DNA from: Shewanella sp. MTB7
GTDB taxonomy: Bacteria > Pseudomonadota > Gammaproteobacteria > Enterobacterales > Shewanellaceae
Assembly (NCBI RefSeq): GCF_027571385.1
Contig: NZ_CP085636.1
Location: forward strand, 434,001 to 498,000
DNA: 64,000 bases
Reading direction: 5' to 3'
Part shown: one piece after another, positions 9,953 to 16,463 of the stretch
Layout: every line of letters begins with the position of its first letter
How positions within the stretch are numbered: the first letter of the stretch is position 1
Notes under the pieces: model-generated
What the model saw: the letters and a program-made list of their open reading frames with translations, nothing else
Database searches by the model: none
What the model was told of the DNA's origin: nothing
Made by a program: the position numbers and the translations under genes

Positions 9953-10064
9953 CGCTATAGCGTGCAATTTATAGTTTAACGCTTCTAGCGTGTAATATAG
10001 GGTTTAACGGTTGAAGCGTGTGAAACTTGATTTACCTGCTTTAGCGTGTAAAATAGAACTAAGA
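9953..10064 (+). promoter_or_regulatory. four direct repeats at exact 28-bp period, putative HipB operators
   Basis: The core AGCGTG occurs at 9959, 9987, 10015 and 10043, exactly 28 bp apart; the best-conserved unit reads TAGCGTGTAATATAG. The first unit also carries the mirror half (TTACACGC before TATA), making a full palindrome; the other three are half-sites. The array ends 24 bp before the hipB ATG and so overlies the promoter. In the E. coli hip locus several phased operators bind HipB, and this looks like the same logic with a different sequence. Confidence 0.75.
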
Positions 10065-10087
10065 ATAGGTTCTATAGGCAAGTGATC

Positions 10088-10369
10088 ATGAAGGTGACGA
10101 ACTCAAAGCAGCTTAGCGCGTATCTCAAAGATGCACGATTGAATATGAAGCTCTCGCAAAGCAAAGTGGGTAGTAAAGTCGGTATCCGTCAGGATACCGT
10201 TTCAAGCTTTGAACAGAACCCTGACTCCACCAAGTTAGAGACGCTGTTTAAAATCCTGTCAGCACTGAATCTAGAGTTGGATATAAAGGTTAGAAACTCA
10301 GAGCTAACGGAGCAGCTTAATGATGATAAAAGCGCCGCCTCCGAGCAAGAGTGGAAGGAGGAGTGGTAA
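10088..10369 (+). CDS. hipB: HipB-like antitoxin, Xre-family helix-turn-helix repressor
   Basis: A 93-aa protein from ATG 10088 (AGG about 9 nt upstream; a GTG at 10082 is also in frame). It has a Cro/CI-type helix-turn-helix at about residues 10-60, including LSQSKVGSKVGIRQDTVSSFEQNP. HipB antitoxins bind HipA and repress the operon. The C-terminal tail (NDDKSAASEQEWKEEW) is hydrophilic, like the flexible HipB tail. The stop TAA overlaps the hipA ATG (TAATG), so the pair is translationally coupled. The repeat array directly upstream is the probable operator. Confidence 0.9.
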   Translation: MKVTNSKQLSAYLKDARLNMKLSQSKVGSKVGIRQDTVSSFEQNPDSTKLETLFKILSALNLELDIKVRNSELTEQLNDDKSAASEQEWKEEW

Positions 10370-11691
10370 TGGCTGTTCTGGATGTTTATGTGAATGGCTA
10401 TCTGGTAGGTGAATTTACTAAATCGACCACAGGCTCTCATCTGTTTAAGTACGCCCCCAAATGGCTAACAACACCTGGAAGTCGGCCTATTTCATTGTCG
10501 ATGCCATTGCGATCGCAAGCGTATAAAGGCGATGAAGTTTATAACTTCTTTGATAACTTACTACCAGATAACATGGAGGTGAGAAACAGGATTGTTGCTC
10601 GTCATAATGCGCAATCGACACAAGCGTTCGATCTACTCGCTAAAGTCGGCCAAGACAGTGTCGGTGCATTGCAGTTAGTACTTCATGGTCAACACCCTTT
10701 TGATGTTAAAAAGATTGAAGCTAAAGATTTATCCGATGAGGCATTGGAAAAAGTGCTCAAAGGTTATCAGTCAGATATTCCGTTAGGCATGCTAGTCGAT
10801 GAAGATGATTTTCGAATATCGATTGCAGGTGCCCAAGAGAAGACCGCCTTACTTAATTTAGATGGCCGATGGCAACTCCCTATTAAAGCTACACCGACTA
10901 CGCATATCATTAAGCTGCCTATCGGTGAGATACAGAGCCATTCATATACCATCGATATGAATGACAGCGTTGAAAATGAATACCTGTGCATGATGATAGT
11001 GAGGGAGTTTGGCTTAGATGTACCTCATTGCTCAATACTCAAAGTGGGTGATATTAAAGCGCTAGCAGTAGCGCGCTTTGATCGTAAATTATCCAGTGAT
11101 GGCCAATGGATAATGCGATTGCCGCAAGAGGATTTTTGTCAGACGTTAAATATTCCACCTGCAAAAAAATATGAAAGTCATGGTGGTCCCGGTATTGAAC
11201 AAATCATGCTTTATCTACTCGGCTCTATGAACTCAGAGCGAGATAGGTACAACTTAATGAAGTCACAAGTGTTGTTTTGGTTATTAGCAGCTACAGATGG
11301 GCATGCTAAAAACTTTTCTCTTTTCATCGAGGTTGGTGGCGGATATCGATTAACCCCTTTTTACGACATTATATCCATGTACCCAGTGATAGGCGGCAAG
11401 GGGTTAAATATTCGCGATGCAAAGTTGGCTATGGGGCTTAAGGCGACCAAAGGTAAGAAGTATCAAATTGCTCAGATTTTTCCACGGCACTTTCTGCAAA
11501 CAGCGAAGGCGGTAGGTTTTGATCTCGATGCTATGGTTGATATTTTGCGAGAGGTGGCAGATTCAGTTGATGATGTGATTATGAGGGTAAAGGCTCAGTT
11601 GCCCGAAGACTTTCCTGTACATATAAGGGATTCTATTCTCGATGGTTTAAAGGATAGAGCAAAGCGACTGATAGCTGAGTCATATATCTGA
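10369..11691 (+). CDS. hipA: HipA-family serine/threonine kinase toxin
   Basis: A 440-aa protein, the usual HipA length. N-terminal subdomain (LDVYVNGYLVGEF, PISLSMPLR, FFDNLLPD); glycine-rich phosphate loop ISIAGAQEKTALL; catalytic ATDGHAKNFSLF with the Asp near residue 310; then TPFYDI. HipA toxins phosphorylate aminoacyl-tRNA synthetases or related targets and stop translation. The start was placed at ATG 10369, which overlaps the hipB stop, rather than at an upstream GTG inside hipB. All visible catalytic motifs are intact, so the toxin is probably active. The module lies just outside the genomic island. Confidence 0.9.
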   Translation: MAVLDVYVNGYLVGEFTKSTTGSHLFKYAPKWLTTPGSRPISLSMPLRSQAYKGDEVYNFFDNLLPDNMEVRNRIVARHNAQSTQAFDLLAKVGQDSVGALQLVLHGQHPFDVKKIEAKDLSDEALEKVLKGYQSDIPLGMLVDEDDFRISIAGAQEKTALLNLDGRWQLPIKATPTTHIIKLPIGEIQSHSYTIDMNDSVENEYLCMMIVREFGLDVPHCSILKVGDIKALAVARFDRKLSSDGQWIMRLPQEDFCQTLNIPPAKKYESHGGPGIEQIMLYLLGSMNSERDRYNLMKSQVLFWLLAATDGHAKNFSLFIEVGGGYRLTPFYDIISMYPVIGGKGLNIRDAKLAMGLKATKGKKYQIAQIFPRHFLQTAKAVGFDLDAMVDILREVADSVDDVIMRVKAQLPEDFPVHIRDSILDGLKDRAKRLIAESYI

Positions 11692-11782
11692 AAGGACAGC
11701 AATATTCGCTACTCGATGTGTGCTTGAAGATGACTTGCAGTAGACCATCGCTGTCAGTTTAACATTGATAGAATCAAAATTT

Positions 11783-11833
11783 ATCGACATGAGTGGCGAG
11801 TATTGAATGCATATGTCGATTGTATCGACATAT
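11783..11833. promoter_or_regulatory. orphan palindromic operator related to the fic operators
   Basis: A perfect inverted repeat with 10-bp arms (ATATGTCGAT and its complement, 3-nt spacer TGT, 11811-11833) is preceded 41 bp upstream by the half-site ATCGACAT at 11783-11790. The same half-site plus palindrome with the same 41-bp spacing, and similar sequence between, lies upstream of fic at 30965-31013. No fic-like gene is adjacent here; the site is in the 237-bp gap between hipA and the island end. Confidence 0.7.
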
Positions 11834-11928
11834 GCTGAGTTGATATTCCATTAAGCTAGATCACCTGCAAACAAAAGCCCAGCGATAAACTGGGCTTGGA
11901 CACATTAATTCAAATAGGTAAAAATGTT

Positions 11929-11947
11929 ATTCCACGTTTTGGATCTG
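11929..11947 (+). other. distal attachment site of the yicC island
   Basis: ATTCCACGTTTTGGATCTG matches the 3' end of yicC (39704-39722) at 18 of 19 positions and marks the far island boundary. A small inverted repeat, AATGTAG/CTACATT (11948-11968), lies just inside it. Confidence 0.85.
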
Positions 11948-12017
11948 AATGTAGTAAAAATCTACATTTTCATTTAAAAACAGTGGTTTACATTGTATTT
12001 ATTTGGTTTTTTATTGT

Positions 12018-12044
12018 TTTAGTCACCACTTTAGTACCACTTTG
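12018..12044 (+). other. integrase arm-type site, distal end
   Basis: A 27-bp sequence made of two near-copies of TTTAGTCACCA. It matches the segment at 39574-39600, inside the integrase end, at 25 of 27 positions and in the same orientation. Paired sites inside the two att cores are typical of arm-type binding sites for tyrosine recombinases (inference). Confidence 0.6.
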
Positions 12045-12096
12045 TAAGGTGTGTAAGCCATTTCCCAGTGAGATGAAATATCAACTGTTAAGGGGG

Positions 12097-12957
12097 TTAA
12101 TATATGACGCCGTGATGTTCAGTCGCGCAACCGTAACAAACAATAGCCTCGATGCTGTCATTGACCAAACGACTCATTCCCATACCTTCATGGACCTCAC
12201 CTTTGCAATAGAAGCAATCAGTAGGGTATTTATGCTCACTCTCTATTTTAGTTTTTAGCTCTCTCACTTCAGCAGGGCTTGCTGATAATGGAAGTGTGGC
12301 TTTAATGGCGTAACCAGAGTGGCATTCATGTGGGTGAGGCCAAAAGGTCGTTGAATTGAACAGCCGAATCTCATCTTCAAAAATAGCAACTCTAATTTCG
12401 TCAAACCTTGAGCTTGTCACTCTATCTATTTGGTTAACGTCAAAGGTCTGTTTATATGTTCCTGTGCATGAGTCTGCTGCGCAAACGGGTATATCACTGA
12501 TATCAATCAGTCTCGAGTCCACCAGCTGATTGCACTGCTGGCAAACATAGAAATACTCAGAGTTGTCTAATAGATCATATATCTTCTCAAATACATTTTC
12601 TCGATGTTTAGCATCGCCTATATTAGTAACAAGCATGAGCTCTAAGTTATCCCGCTGATCATTATTACGATGAACGGTTAAGCTAATCTTTCCACTTAAA
12701 TCTAACGAATATAACACCCCTATAGATTGGCTACTTCTAGGGCTTTTACTTAAAAGTTCTGAACAATTATATCTATCATCAATCTCTAAATAGCCTAAGA
12801 GCCCACAATAAAAATTGAGCTCTGATACATTAAAATGAAAACCTTTGAAATAGATAAACTCTGCAAATTCTCTTATCAACTCTTCGTTGCCAGAGACTGC
12901 AATGGCTCCTTGGTCAATGAGAGATTTAACCGTTGGAATGTAATCTGTTTTAACCAT
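12097..12957 (-). CDS. hypothetical protein with two zinc-ribbon-like Cys clusters
   Basis: A 286-aa soluble protein with two CxxC pairs: CQQC with CAADSC near residues 135-165, and CFYCKG with CYGC near 248-280. These suggest zinc-binding modules in the C-terminal half. The N-terminal half is mixed alpha/beta with no known motif. An AGGT ribosome-binding site precedes the ATG at 12957. It is the last gene before the distal island end and lies downstream of the terminator of the viperin operon, so it probably has its own promoter in 12958-13160. Function unknown; possibly another defence gene by position. Confidence 0.6.
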   Translation of the reverse strand: MVKTDYIPTVKSLIDQGAIAVSGNEELIREFAEFIYFKGFHFNVSELNFYCGLLGYLEIDDRYNCSELLSKSPRSSQSIGVLYSLDLSGKISLTVHRNNDQRDNLELMLVTNIGDAKHRENVFEKIYDLLDNSEYFYVCQQCNQLVDSRLIDISDIPVCAADSCTGTYKQTFDVNQIDRVTSSRFDEIRVAIFEDEIRLFNSTTFWPHPHECHSGYAIKATLPLSASPAEVRELKTKIESEHKYPTDCFYCKGEVHEGMGMSRLVNDSIEAIVCYGCATEHHGVIY

Positions 12958-13160
12958 GAATATTACCTATACCTTTCCAAGCACTTTCACGTGAGGTATT
13001 AAGAGCTTGCTAATCCTAATTAAATATTAGCTGTGGCTTGATAGGATCGCCGCGCTCAAAACCTTGTAAATAGTGATATTGAGCGACACTATCTCAGCTA
13101 GCACTTGTTGACGCTAAACAATGGTACCGCTAACCATTGAGCACTTCGCTCTCTAAAGCG

Positions 13161-13190
13161 GTAAAAGACGCTACAACAGTAGCGCCTTTA
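13161..13190 (-). terminator. putative terminator of the viperin operon
   Basis: On the minus strand a GCGCTAC/GTAGCGT stem with a TGTT loop is followed by CTTTTA. It lies 40 bp beyond the stop of the last microprotein gene. The region 12958-13229 otherwise shows only short inverted repeats and no gene. Confidence 0.55.
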
Positions 13191-13229
13191 AAGGGATAAG
13201 CTTTTAAGTCATTTATCTATATGGCCTTA

Positions 13230-13364
13230 CTAATCCTCTAAATAATCATCATTGTTTGGATTATGGGCATCGGCCCAATCATCCATATCCGCATCATTAT
13301 TTGGATTATTAATATCAGACCAAAGGTCAAGCTCATCATCGCTCATATCAGATGAATCAGGCAT
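13230..13364 (-). CDS. acidic 44-aa microprotein with NPNND repeats
   Basis: A small gene with a strong ribosome-binding site (AAGGAG, 6 nt before ATG 13364). The product begins MPDSSDMSDDELDLW and carries the motif twice: INNPNNDADMDDW and AHNPNNDDY. About a third of the residues are Asp or Glu. It follows the 46-aa gene after 10 bp and is the last gene before the terminator. The NPNN motif is shared with that gene, so the two are probably related in function. No family assignment can be made. Confidence 0.6.
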   Translation of the reverse strand: MPDSSDMSDDELDLWSDINNPNNDADMDDWADAHNPNNDDYLED

Positions 13365-13374
13365 ACTTTACTCC

Positions 13375-13515
13375 TTATTTCTTGGGTTGATACTGTGAAT
13401 TATTGGGGTTGAGCTGGTTGCTCCTATTATCTAGCGCCTTCTGGTAGGCATGGTTAGTACCGCTAGTGCCTTTGTTATCATTTGACTGATTGCTCTTATG
13501 GTTTTTGTCGGACAT
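13375..13515 (-). CDS. 46-aa microprotein with C-terminal NPNNSQY motif
   Basis: A small gene with GAGG about 9 nt before ATG 13515. The product is rich in Asn, Ser and Lys and ends NRSNQLNPNNSQYQPKK. Sequences of the type N-Q-x-NPNN-x-x-Y occur in small uncharacterised proteins of many Proteobacteria (recollection of the pattern; no named function). It lies between the HicA-like gene and the acidic microprotein gene, all on the minus strand and closely spaced. Confidence 0.6.
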   Translation of the reverse strand: MSDKNHKSNQSNDNKGTSGTNHAYQKALDNRSNQLNPNNSQYQPKK

Positions 13516-13573
13516 TTTAGTTTTCCTCAAGGTTAGTTGATTATCGATTGCTAAGGGGTTTCAACCGTTACAG

Positions 13574-13789
13574 TTAAAACCCCTGTAATCGACGAACATC
13601 ATGTTTAAAGTTTTGAAATGCCCTTCTCTTATCACTGGGGGTAGACGGAACACTCAGGCGCTTCCCCGAGGGAGTGATCAACTTAGGGTGTCGGCCTTTT
13701 TTACATGACCAGCCATAGTGATTAACCAGCCTGTTAACCAATACGTTAATATTCTTATCGCTACTGTATTTTTTCATTGGAACATCCAT
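13574..13789 (-). CDS. HicA-like small protein
   Basis: A 71-aa basic protein (or 67 aa from an ATG at 13777). GWSCKKGRHPKLITPSGKRLSVPSTPSDKRRAFQNFKHDVRRL follows the HicA layout: a Gly-Trp strand, a His in place of the catalytic H, a VPSTPSD turn and a final helix. HicA proteins are small dsRBD-fold mRNA interferases. No HicB antitoxin is adjacent. It sits 47 bp downstream of the viperin gene in the same direction, so it may work with viperin or be an orphan toxin; either is inference. Confidence 0.6.
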   Translation of the reverse strand: MDVPMKKYSSDKNINVLVNRLVNHYGWSCKKGRHPKLITPSGKRLSVPSTPSDKRRAFQNFKHDVRRLQGF

Positions 13790-13836
13790 AGATTGCCTGG
13801 AAACTCAGAGGTATCCCCTAAAATGGGCCAATGACG

Positions 13837-14733
13837 TTATGCAACGTTAGTTGCTAAAGGATAACGACCGACAAATGCGTTAAGGTTAAAGTCAATCTCG
13901 GCAAAAGCATGTTCCACGCCGACATCTAAGATTGGTTTACTGTGCGAATGGCCTTTTCCCTCACTACTGTTCTGATAAAAACAACCTTCAGGGTTAACCA
14001 TTAAATAGGATTGCCACATAGCATCGTTATCTTCTTCAACAATAAAATGAGAGAGGATTGAATGACGCTTAACATATGAACGGTACTGCTCTGAGGTGAT
14101 AGTGAGATTGTGTTCATGAACGGGTAAAACGCGTAGTAATTTCCACTTATCAGGCTGCAGTTGCTGCATAACCTCAACCATATTTTCTCGCCAGTTATAA
14201 GCATTAACAACCGTATTGACCTTAAAGCGTCCATTTGGATTTAGCGTGCGATATGCTAGGACTATTTCCATCAAATCTTCAGGAGATAGCCAGTCACCAT
14301 TTTGGTTAGTGCGCCCAATGTTTGAGGCCAGTAAGCTATCTGCAGTATCAAAGCTCATACCGAGCATATTGAGGTGGGGAGCAATTTTTAGCATCAAAGA
14401 TGCATTTAAAAGATGGCCATTGGTAATAACAGAAGTCTTAAATCCGAGCTGTTTTGCATAAAGCAGCGCATTGACAAAGCGACGGCCCAACATCAATGGT
14501 TCGCCACCAGCAAAGTTGATCCTCACGGAGCGGTAATTGAGTTGCTGTCTGAGGGGGTTATCGAAAAGGAAATACGAGGCTAAATCCTTTAGCAATTGCT
14601 TAGTCTTTACTTCACTATGATGAAGCTCCGTAGACGAGCAATTATTTTCCCACGTAGCATAACAATATCCACAATGGTAATTGCACGCTTCGGTCATATG
14701 GAAGTTGATAACGAGTTCTTGAATCTGTGTCAT
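13837..14733 (-). CDS. prokaryotic viperin (radical SAM ddhNTP synthase)
   Basis: A 298-aa radical-SAM protein. It has the CNYHCGYC cluster motif (Cys17, 21, 24), GGEP at 76-79 for SAM binding, and several viperin-specific blocks: NFHMTEACNY; VITNGHLL; SFDTADSLLASNIGR; FKVNTVVNAYNWRENM; DKWKLLRVLPV; and C-terminal SKPILDVGVEHAF. These align block by block with human viperin, which converts CTP to the chain terminator 3'-deoxy-3',4'-didehydro-CTP. Prokaryotic viperins make such ddh-nucleotides and protect against phages. GGAGAGCACC directly precedes the ATG. No nucleotide kinase gene, often found beside such enzymes, is present. Confidence 0.93.
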   Translation of the reverse strand: MTQIQELVINFHMTEACNYHCGYCYATWENNCSSTELHHSEVKTKQLLKDLASYFLFDNPLRQQLNYRSVRINFAGGEPLMLGRRFVNALLYAKQLGFKTSVITNGHLLNASLMLKIAPHLNMLGMSFDTADSLLASNIGRTNQNGDWLSPEDLMEIVLAYRTLNPNGRFKVNTVVNAYNWRENMVEVMQQLQPDKWKLLRVLPVHEHNLTITSEQYRSYVKRHSILSHFIVEEDNDAMWQSYLMVNPEGCFYQNSSEGKGHSHSKPILDVGVEHAFAEIDFNLNAFVGRYPLATNVA

Positions 14734-14771
14734 GGTGCTCTCCGTTTGTTGATGACCAACACAGATTCACC

Positions 14772-14786
14772 TAGTGCAATGCACTA
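14772..14786. promoter_or_regulatory. palindrome upstream of the viperin gene
   Basis: TAGTGCA-A-TGCACTA is a perfect 7+1+7 palindrome about 40 bp before the viperin ATG, in the only sizeable gap (74 bp) of the operon. It could be an operator for a separate viperin promoter; an AT-rich TATATAA lies beside it. Confidence 0.45.
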
Positions 14787-14807
14787 ACAACACTTTATAT
14801 AAAAAAA

Positions 14808-15473
14808 TTACATTTTTCTGAATTGATCTAGCAAATCATCAAATTCAACGGCTTCGCGCCGCGATCTTTCAACGTGAAGTTTTAATTGATTTACCGCCTC
14901 ATTGTCAGTTGTCATCAGGGATGACATTTCTACAGCTCTATCGAGATCACCTTGTAAATAAGCTAGCAGTATATTATCGCTTGGCTCTAAGGTGGCAGAT
15001 TGAGCTAGCAAGGCGTGTAATAAACTTTGATTTTTTCCCAACGCAAGCTGAGGCAAAACAGCGAAAGGATTAGGCAACTTGTCACTATACAAATCAAAGT
15101 CACCAGCCAATGAATCTGCAAACTTGAGTGCTAAACCATTGCTCAAAGCTATCCCCATCAAAGAATTGCTTTCGCCAAACATAACCCTCACCGCCTTAGC
15201 ACACTCCTCGCGATAAGATTTATCTTCAAAGATGCGCTTCACATCCTTGGGATCATGGAATACAGCATTGAGCAGCAAAGCATTAAAGAGCACTGTCATT
15301 TGACCAGGGGCTAGATACTTTGTCTTTCGCTGTACCTTCTGTTCCGTTTCAATTTTTATCAACTTATTTCTGACAAGTGAATCAGCTTTAGTTTTAAGTA
15401 GCTGACTCTGGGTCGCTACATCAATGCCAAATAGCTGCCGGATAGCTTGCGGTACAGTTAAACGACTAGCCAT
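14808..15473 (-). CDS. hypothetical helical cytoplasmic protein
   Basis: A 221-aa protein without signal peptide or membrane segment. It is predicted to be mostly helical and rich in Leu, Ala and Lys, with the charged end RSRREAVEFDDLLDQFRKM. No family is recognised. It overlaps the upstream secreted-protein gene by 8 bp and precedes the viperin gene by 74 bp, so the three-gene set 16463-14808 is likely co-transcribed and may continue into viperin. The N-terminus (PQAIRQLFGIDVATQSQLLKTKADSLVRNKLI) could be a winged-helix fold, but this is a guess. Confidence 0.55.
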   Translation of the reverse strand: MASRLTVPQAIRQLFGIDVATQSQLLKTKADSLVRNKLIKIETEQKVQRKTKYLAPGQMTVLFNALLLNAVFHDPKDVKRIFEDKSYREECAKAVRVMFGESNSLMGIALSNGLALKFADSLAGDFDLYSDKLPNPFAVLPQLALGKNQSLLHALLAQSATLEPSDNILLAYLQGDLDRAVEMSSLMTTDNEAVNQLKLHVERSRREAVEFDDLLDQFRKM

Positions 15474-15846
15474 TGCAATATGCCTGTTCTAGTAATTGAC
15501 TCACTCGGAGCCGCTGCAGCTCTTGAACACCCATAGATAAGTTCGAAATGGCCTTTGCCATCTCAAACCAATTACTACTTGCATAACGACTCGAATAACA
15601 GCTGTGCGACTGTTGGCTGTACTGCTGTAACACACCAATACAGTAACCTGCACGCATCGCTTCAGCCATAGAAGTGTGAAGCGCTGCATAAGGCCCAACT
15701 TTATCTTTATGCTCAAATATTTCTACCACTTCACGGCAGGATTGCTGCAGAAGTTCCGCATCATCGTCTTGAAAGGGAGTTTGTTTGGCCTGAAGCGAGC
15801 AGCTAAATATTAAGCCGATAAATACTACATATTTAAAAGCATTCAT
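15466..15846 (-). CDS. small secreted/periplasmic protein with four cysteines
   Basis: A 126-aa protein. ATG 15846 overlaps the stop of the upstream membrane-protein gene (TGATG) and has a GGGAG site, so it is preferred over an in-frame ATG five codons earlier. Residues 1-20 (NAFKYVVFIGLIFSCSLQAK) form a signal peptide. The mature part has four Cys (SCREV, GYCIG, HSCYS, AYCNG), probably two disulfides. The pattern resembles the Rap1a/Tai fold of periplasmic immunity proteins, but only weakly. It is coupled on both sides to its neighbours. Confidence 0.55.
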   Translation of the reverse strand: MNAFKYVVFIGLIFSCSLQAKQTPFQDDDAELLQQSCREVVEIFEHKDKVGPYAALHTSMAEAMRAGYCIGVLQQYSQQSHSCYSSRYASSNWFEMAKAISNLSMGVQELQRLRVSQLLEQAYCNG

Positions 15847-16463
15847 CACGCTTTCTCCCATGGGTTTTCTGGCGCTTTATAATTTTTCAGGTTCTCTTCA
15901 AAGTCACCTGTATCGGTAGATTGGGTGGCGTCAGGTTCAGAACTCGTCTCTGGTATTGGCTCTTTTATAGAGGACGGTGCAGACAATGTTGAATCTTGGG
16001 TTTCTTTGTAAAACGGCGAAAGAGGCGTTGCCGCATAGATTGTCAAAATAAAAAGAAGGCATGATGCAAAAGTTTCAATCTCCTCGTATCTATATAAGAA
16101 CTCAGCCTCTAATCGCCCTTTTTCCGTGAGCTCCATCCACATTGCAATTAACTCGATGAAAGATGCAAGCAAAACCACAGTTGAAACGGCAAATACGAAA
16201 CGTCGGATCATCTGCCACCAGGTCCAATTTAATTGAGTACCTCGACGATAAAAACGCCAAACAACCAAGCATAACAGAGCAAGTGAGCCTATTTCTGTCA
16301 AATCCAACTCGTTGATACCCGTTCCATATTCGAAAAAACTAGCAGGGATAGCAATGAGAGATAGAGCTGCAACAATACCAAGGCTGAGGTAAAGCAAGAA
16401 GGTCATGATCCCTGCCGCAAGGTGCCCGAGAATAATATCGATAGTATTCAAAATTGATTTCAT
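15846..16463 (-). CDS. membrane protein with four helices and acidic C-terminal tail
   Basis: A 205-aa protein with four predicted membrane segments at about residues 10-40, 50-72, 82-110 and 128-148. A cytoplasmic tail rich in Ser, Pro, Thr and Glu follows. No family is recognised. It is the first gene of the minus-strand viperin operon and is coupled by TGATG overlap to the secreted protein gene. A membrane, secreted and cytosolic trio in one operon suggests an envelope-spanning complex or an immunity-like set (inference). Confidence 0.55.
   Translation of the reverse strand: MKSILNTIDIILGHLAAGIMTFLLYLSLGIVAALSLIAIPASFFEYGTGINELDLTEIGSLALLCLVVWRFYRRGTQLNWTWWQMIRRFVFAVSTVVLLASFIELIAMWMELTEKGRLEAEFLYRYEEIETFASCLLFILTIYAATPLSPFYKETQDSTLSAPSSIKEPIPETSSEPDATQSTDTGDFEENLKNYKAPENPWEKA

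Larger units (their letters stand above)
9873..11897. repeat. 16-bp direct repeat flanking hipBA, the right copy forming a terminator
   Basis: CAAACAAAAGCCCAGC occurs at 9873-9888 and again at 11868-11883, flanking hipBA. At the right copy it continues into a terminator hairpin (AAGCCCAG, loop CGATAAA, CTGGGCTT; about 11875-11897). At the left copy only the 5' arm is present. This is what one would expect if hipBA had been inserted into, or recombined at, the terminator between the 9065-9790 gene and yicC. Chance similarity of two terminators is the alternative. Confidence 0.5.

Noticed and set aside
9953..10064. Possible CRISPR array, because of regular 28-bp repeats
   Set aside because: The repeat unit equals the period, so there are no spacers; the units are degenerate and sit directly before hipB with no cas genes nearby.
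11896..12258. Plus-strand open frame of 120 codons across the island end
   Set aside because: It runs through the att core and arm site and is antisense to the zinc-ribbon gene; no ribosome-binding site and no family pattern.
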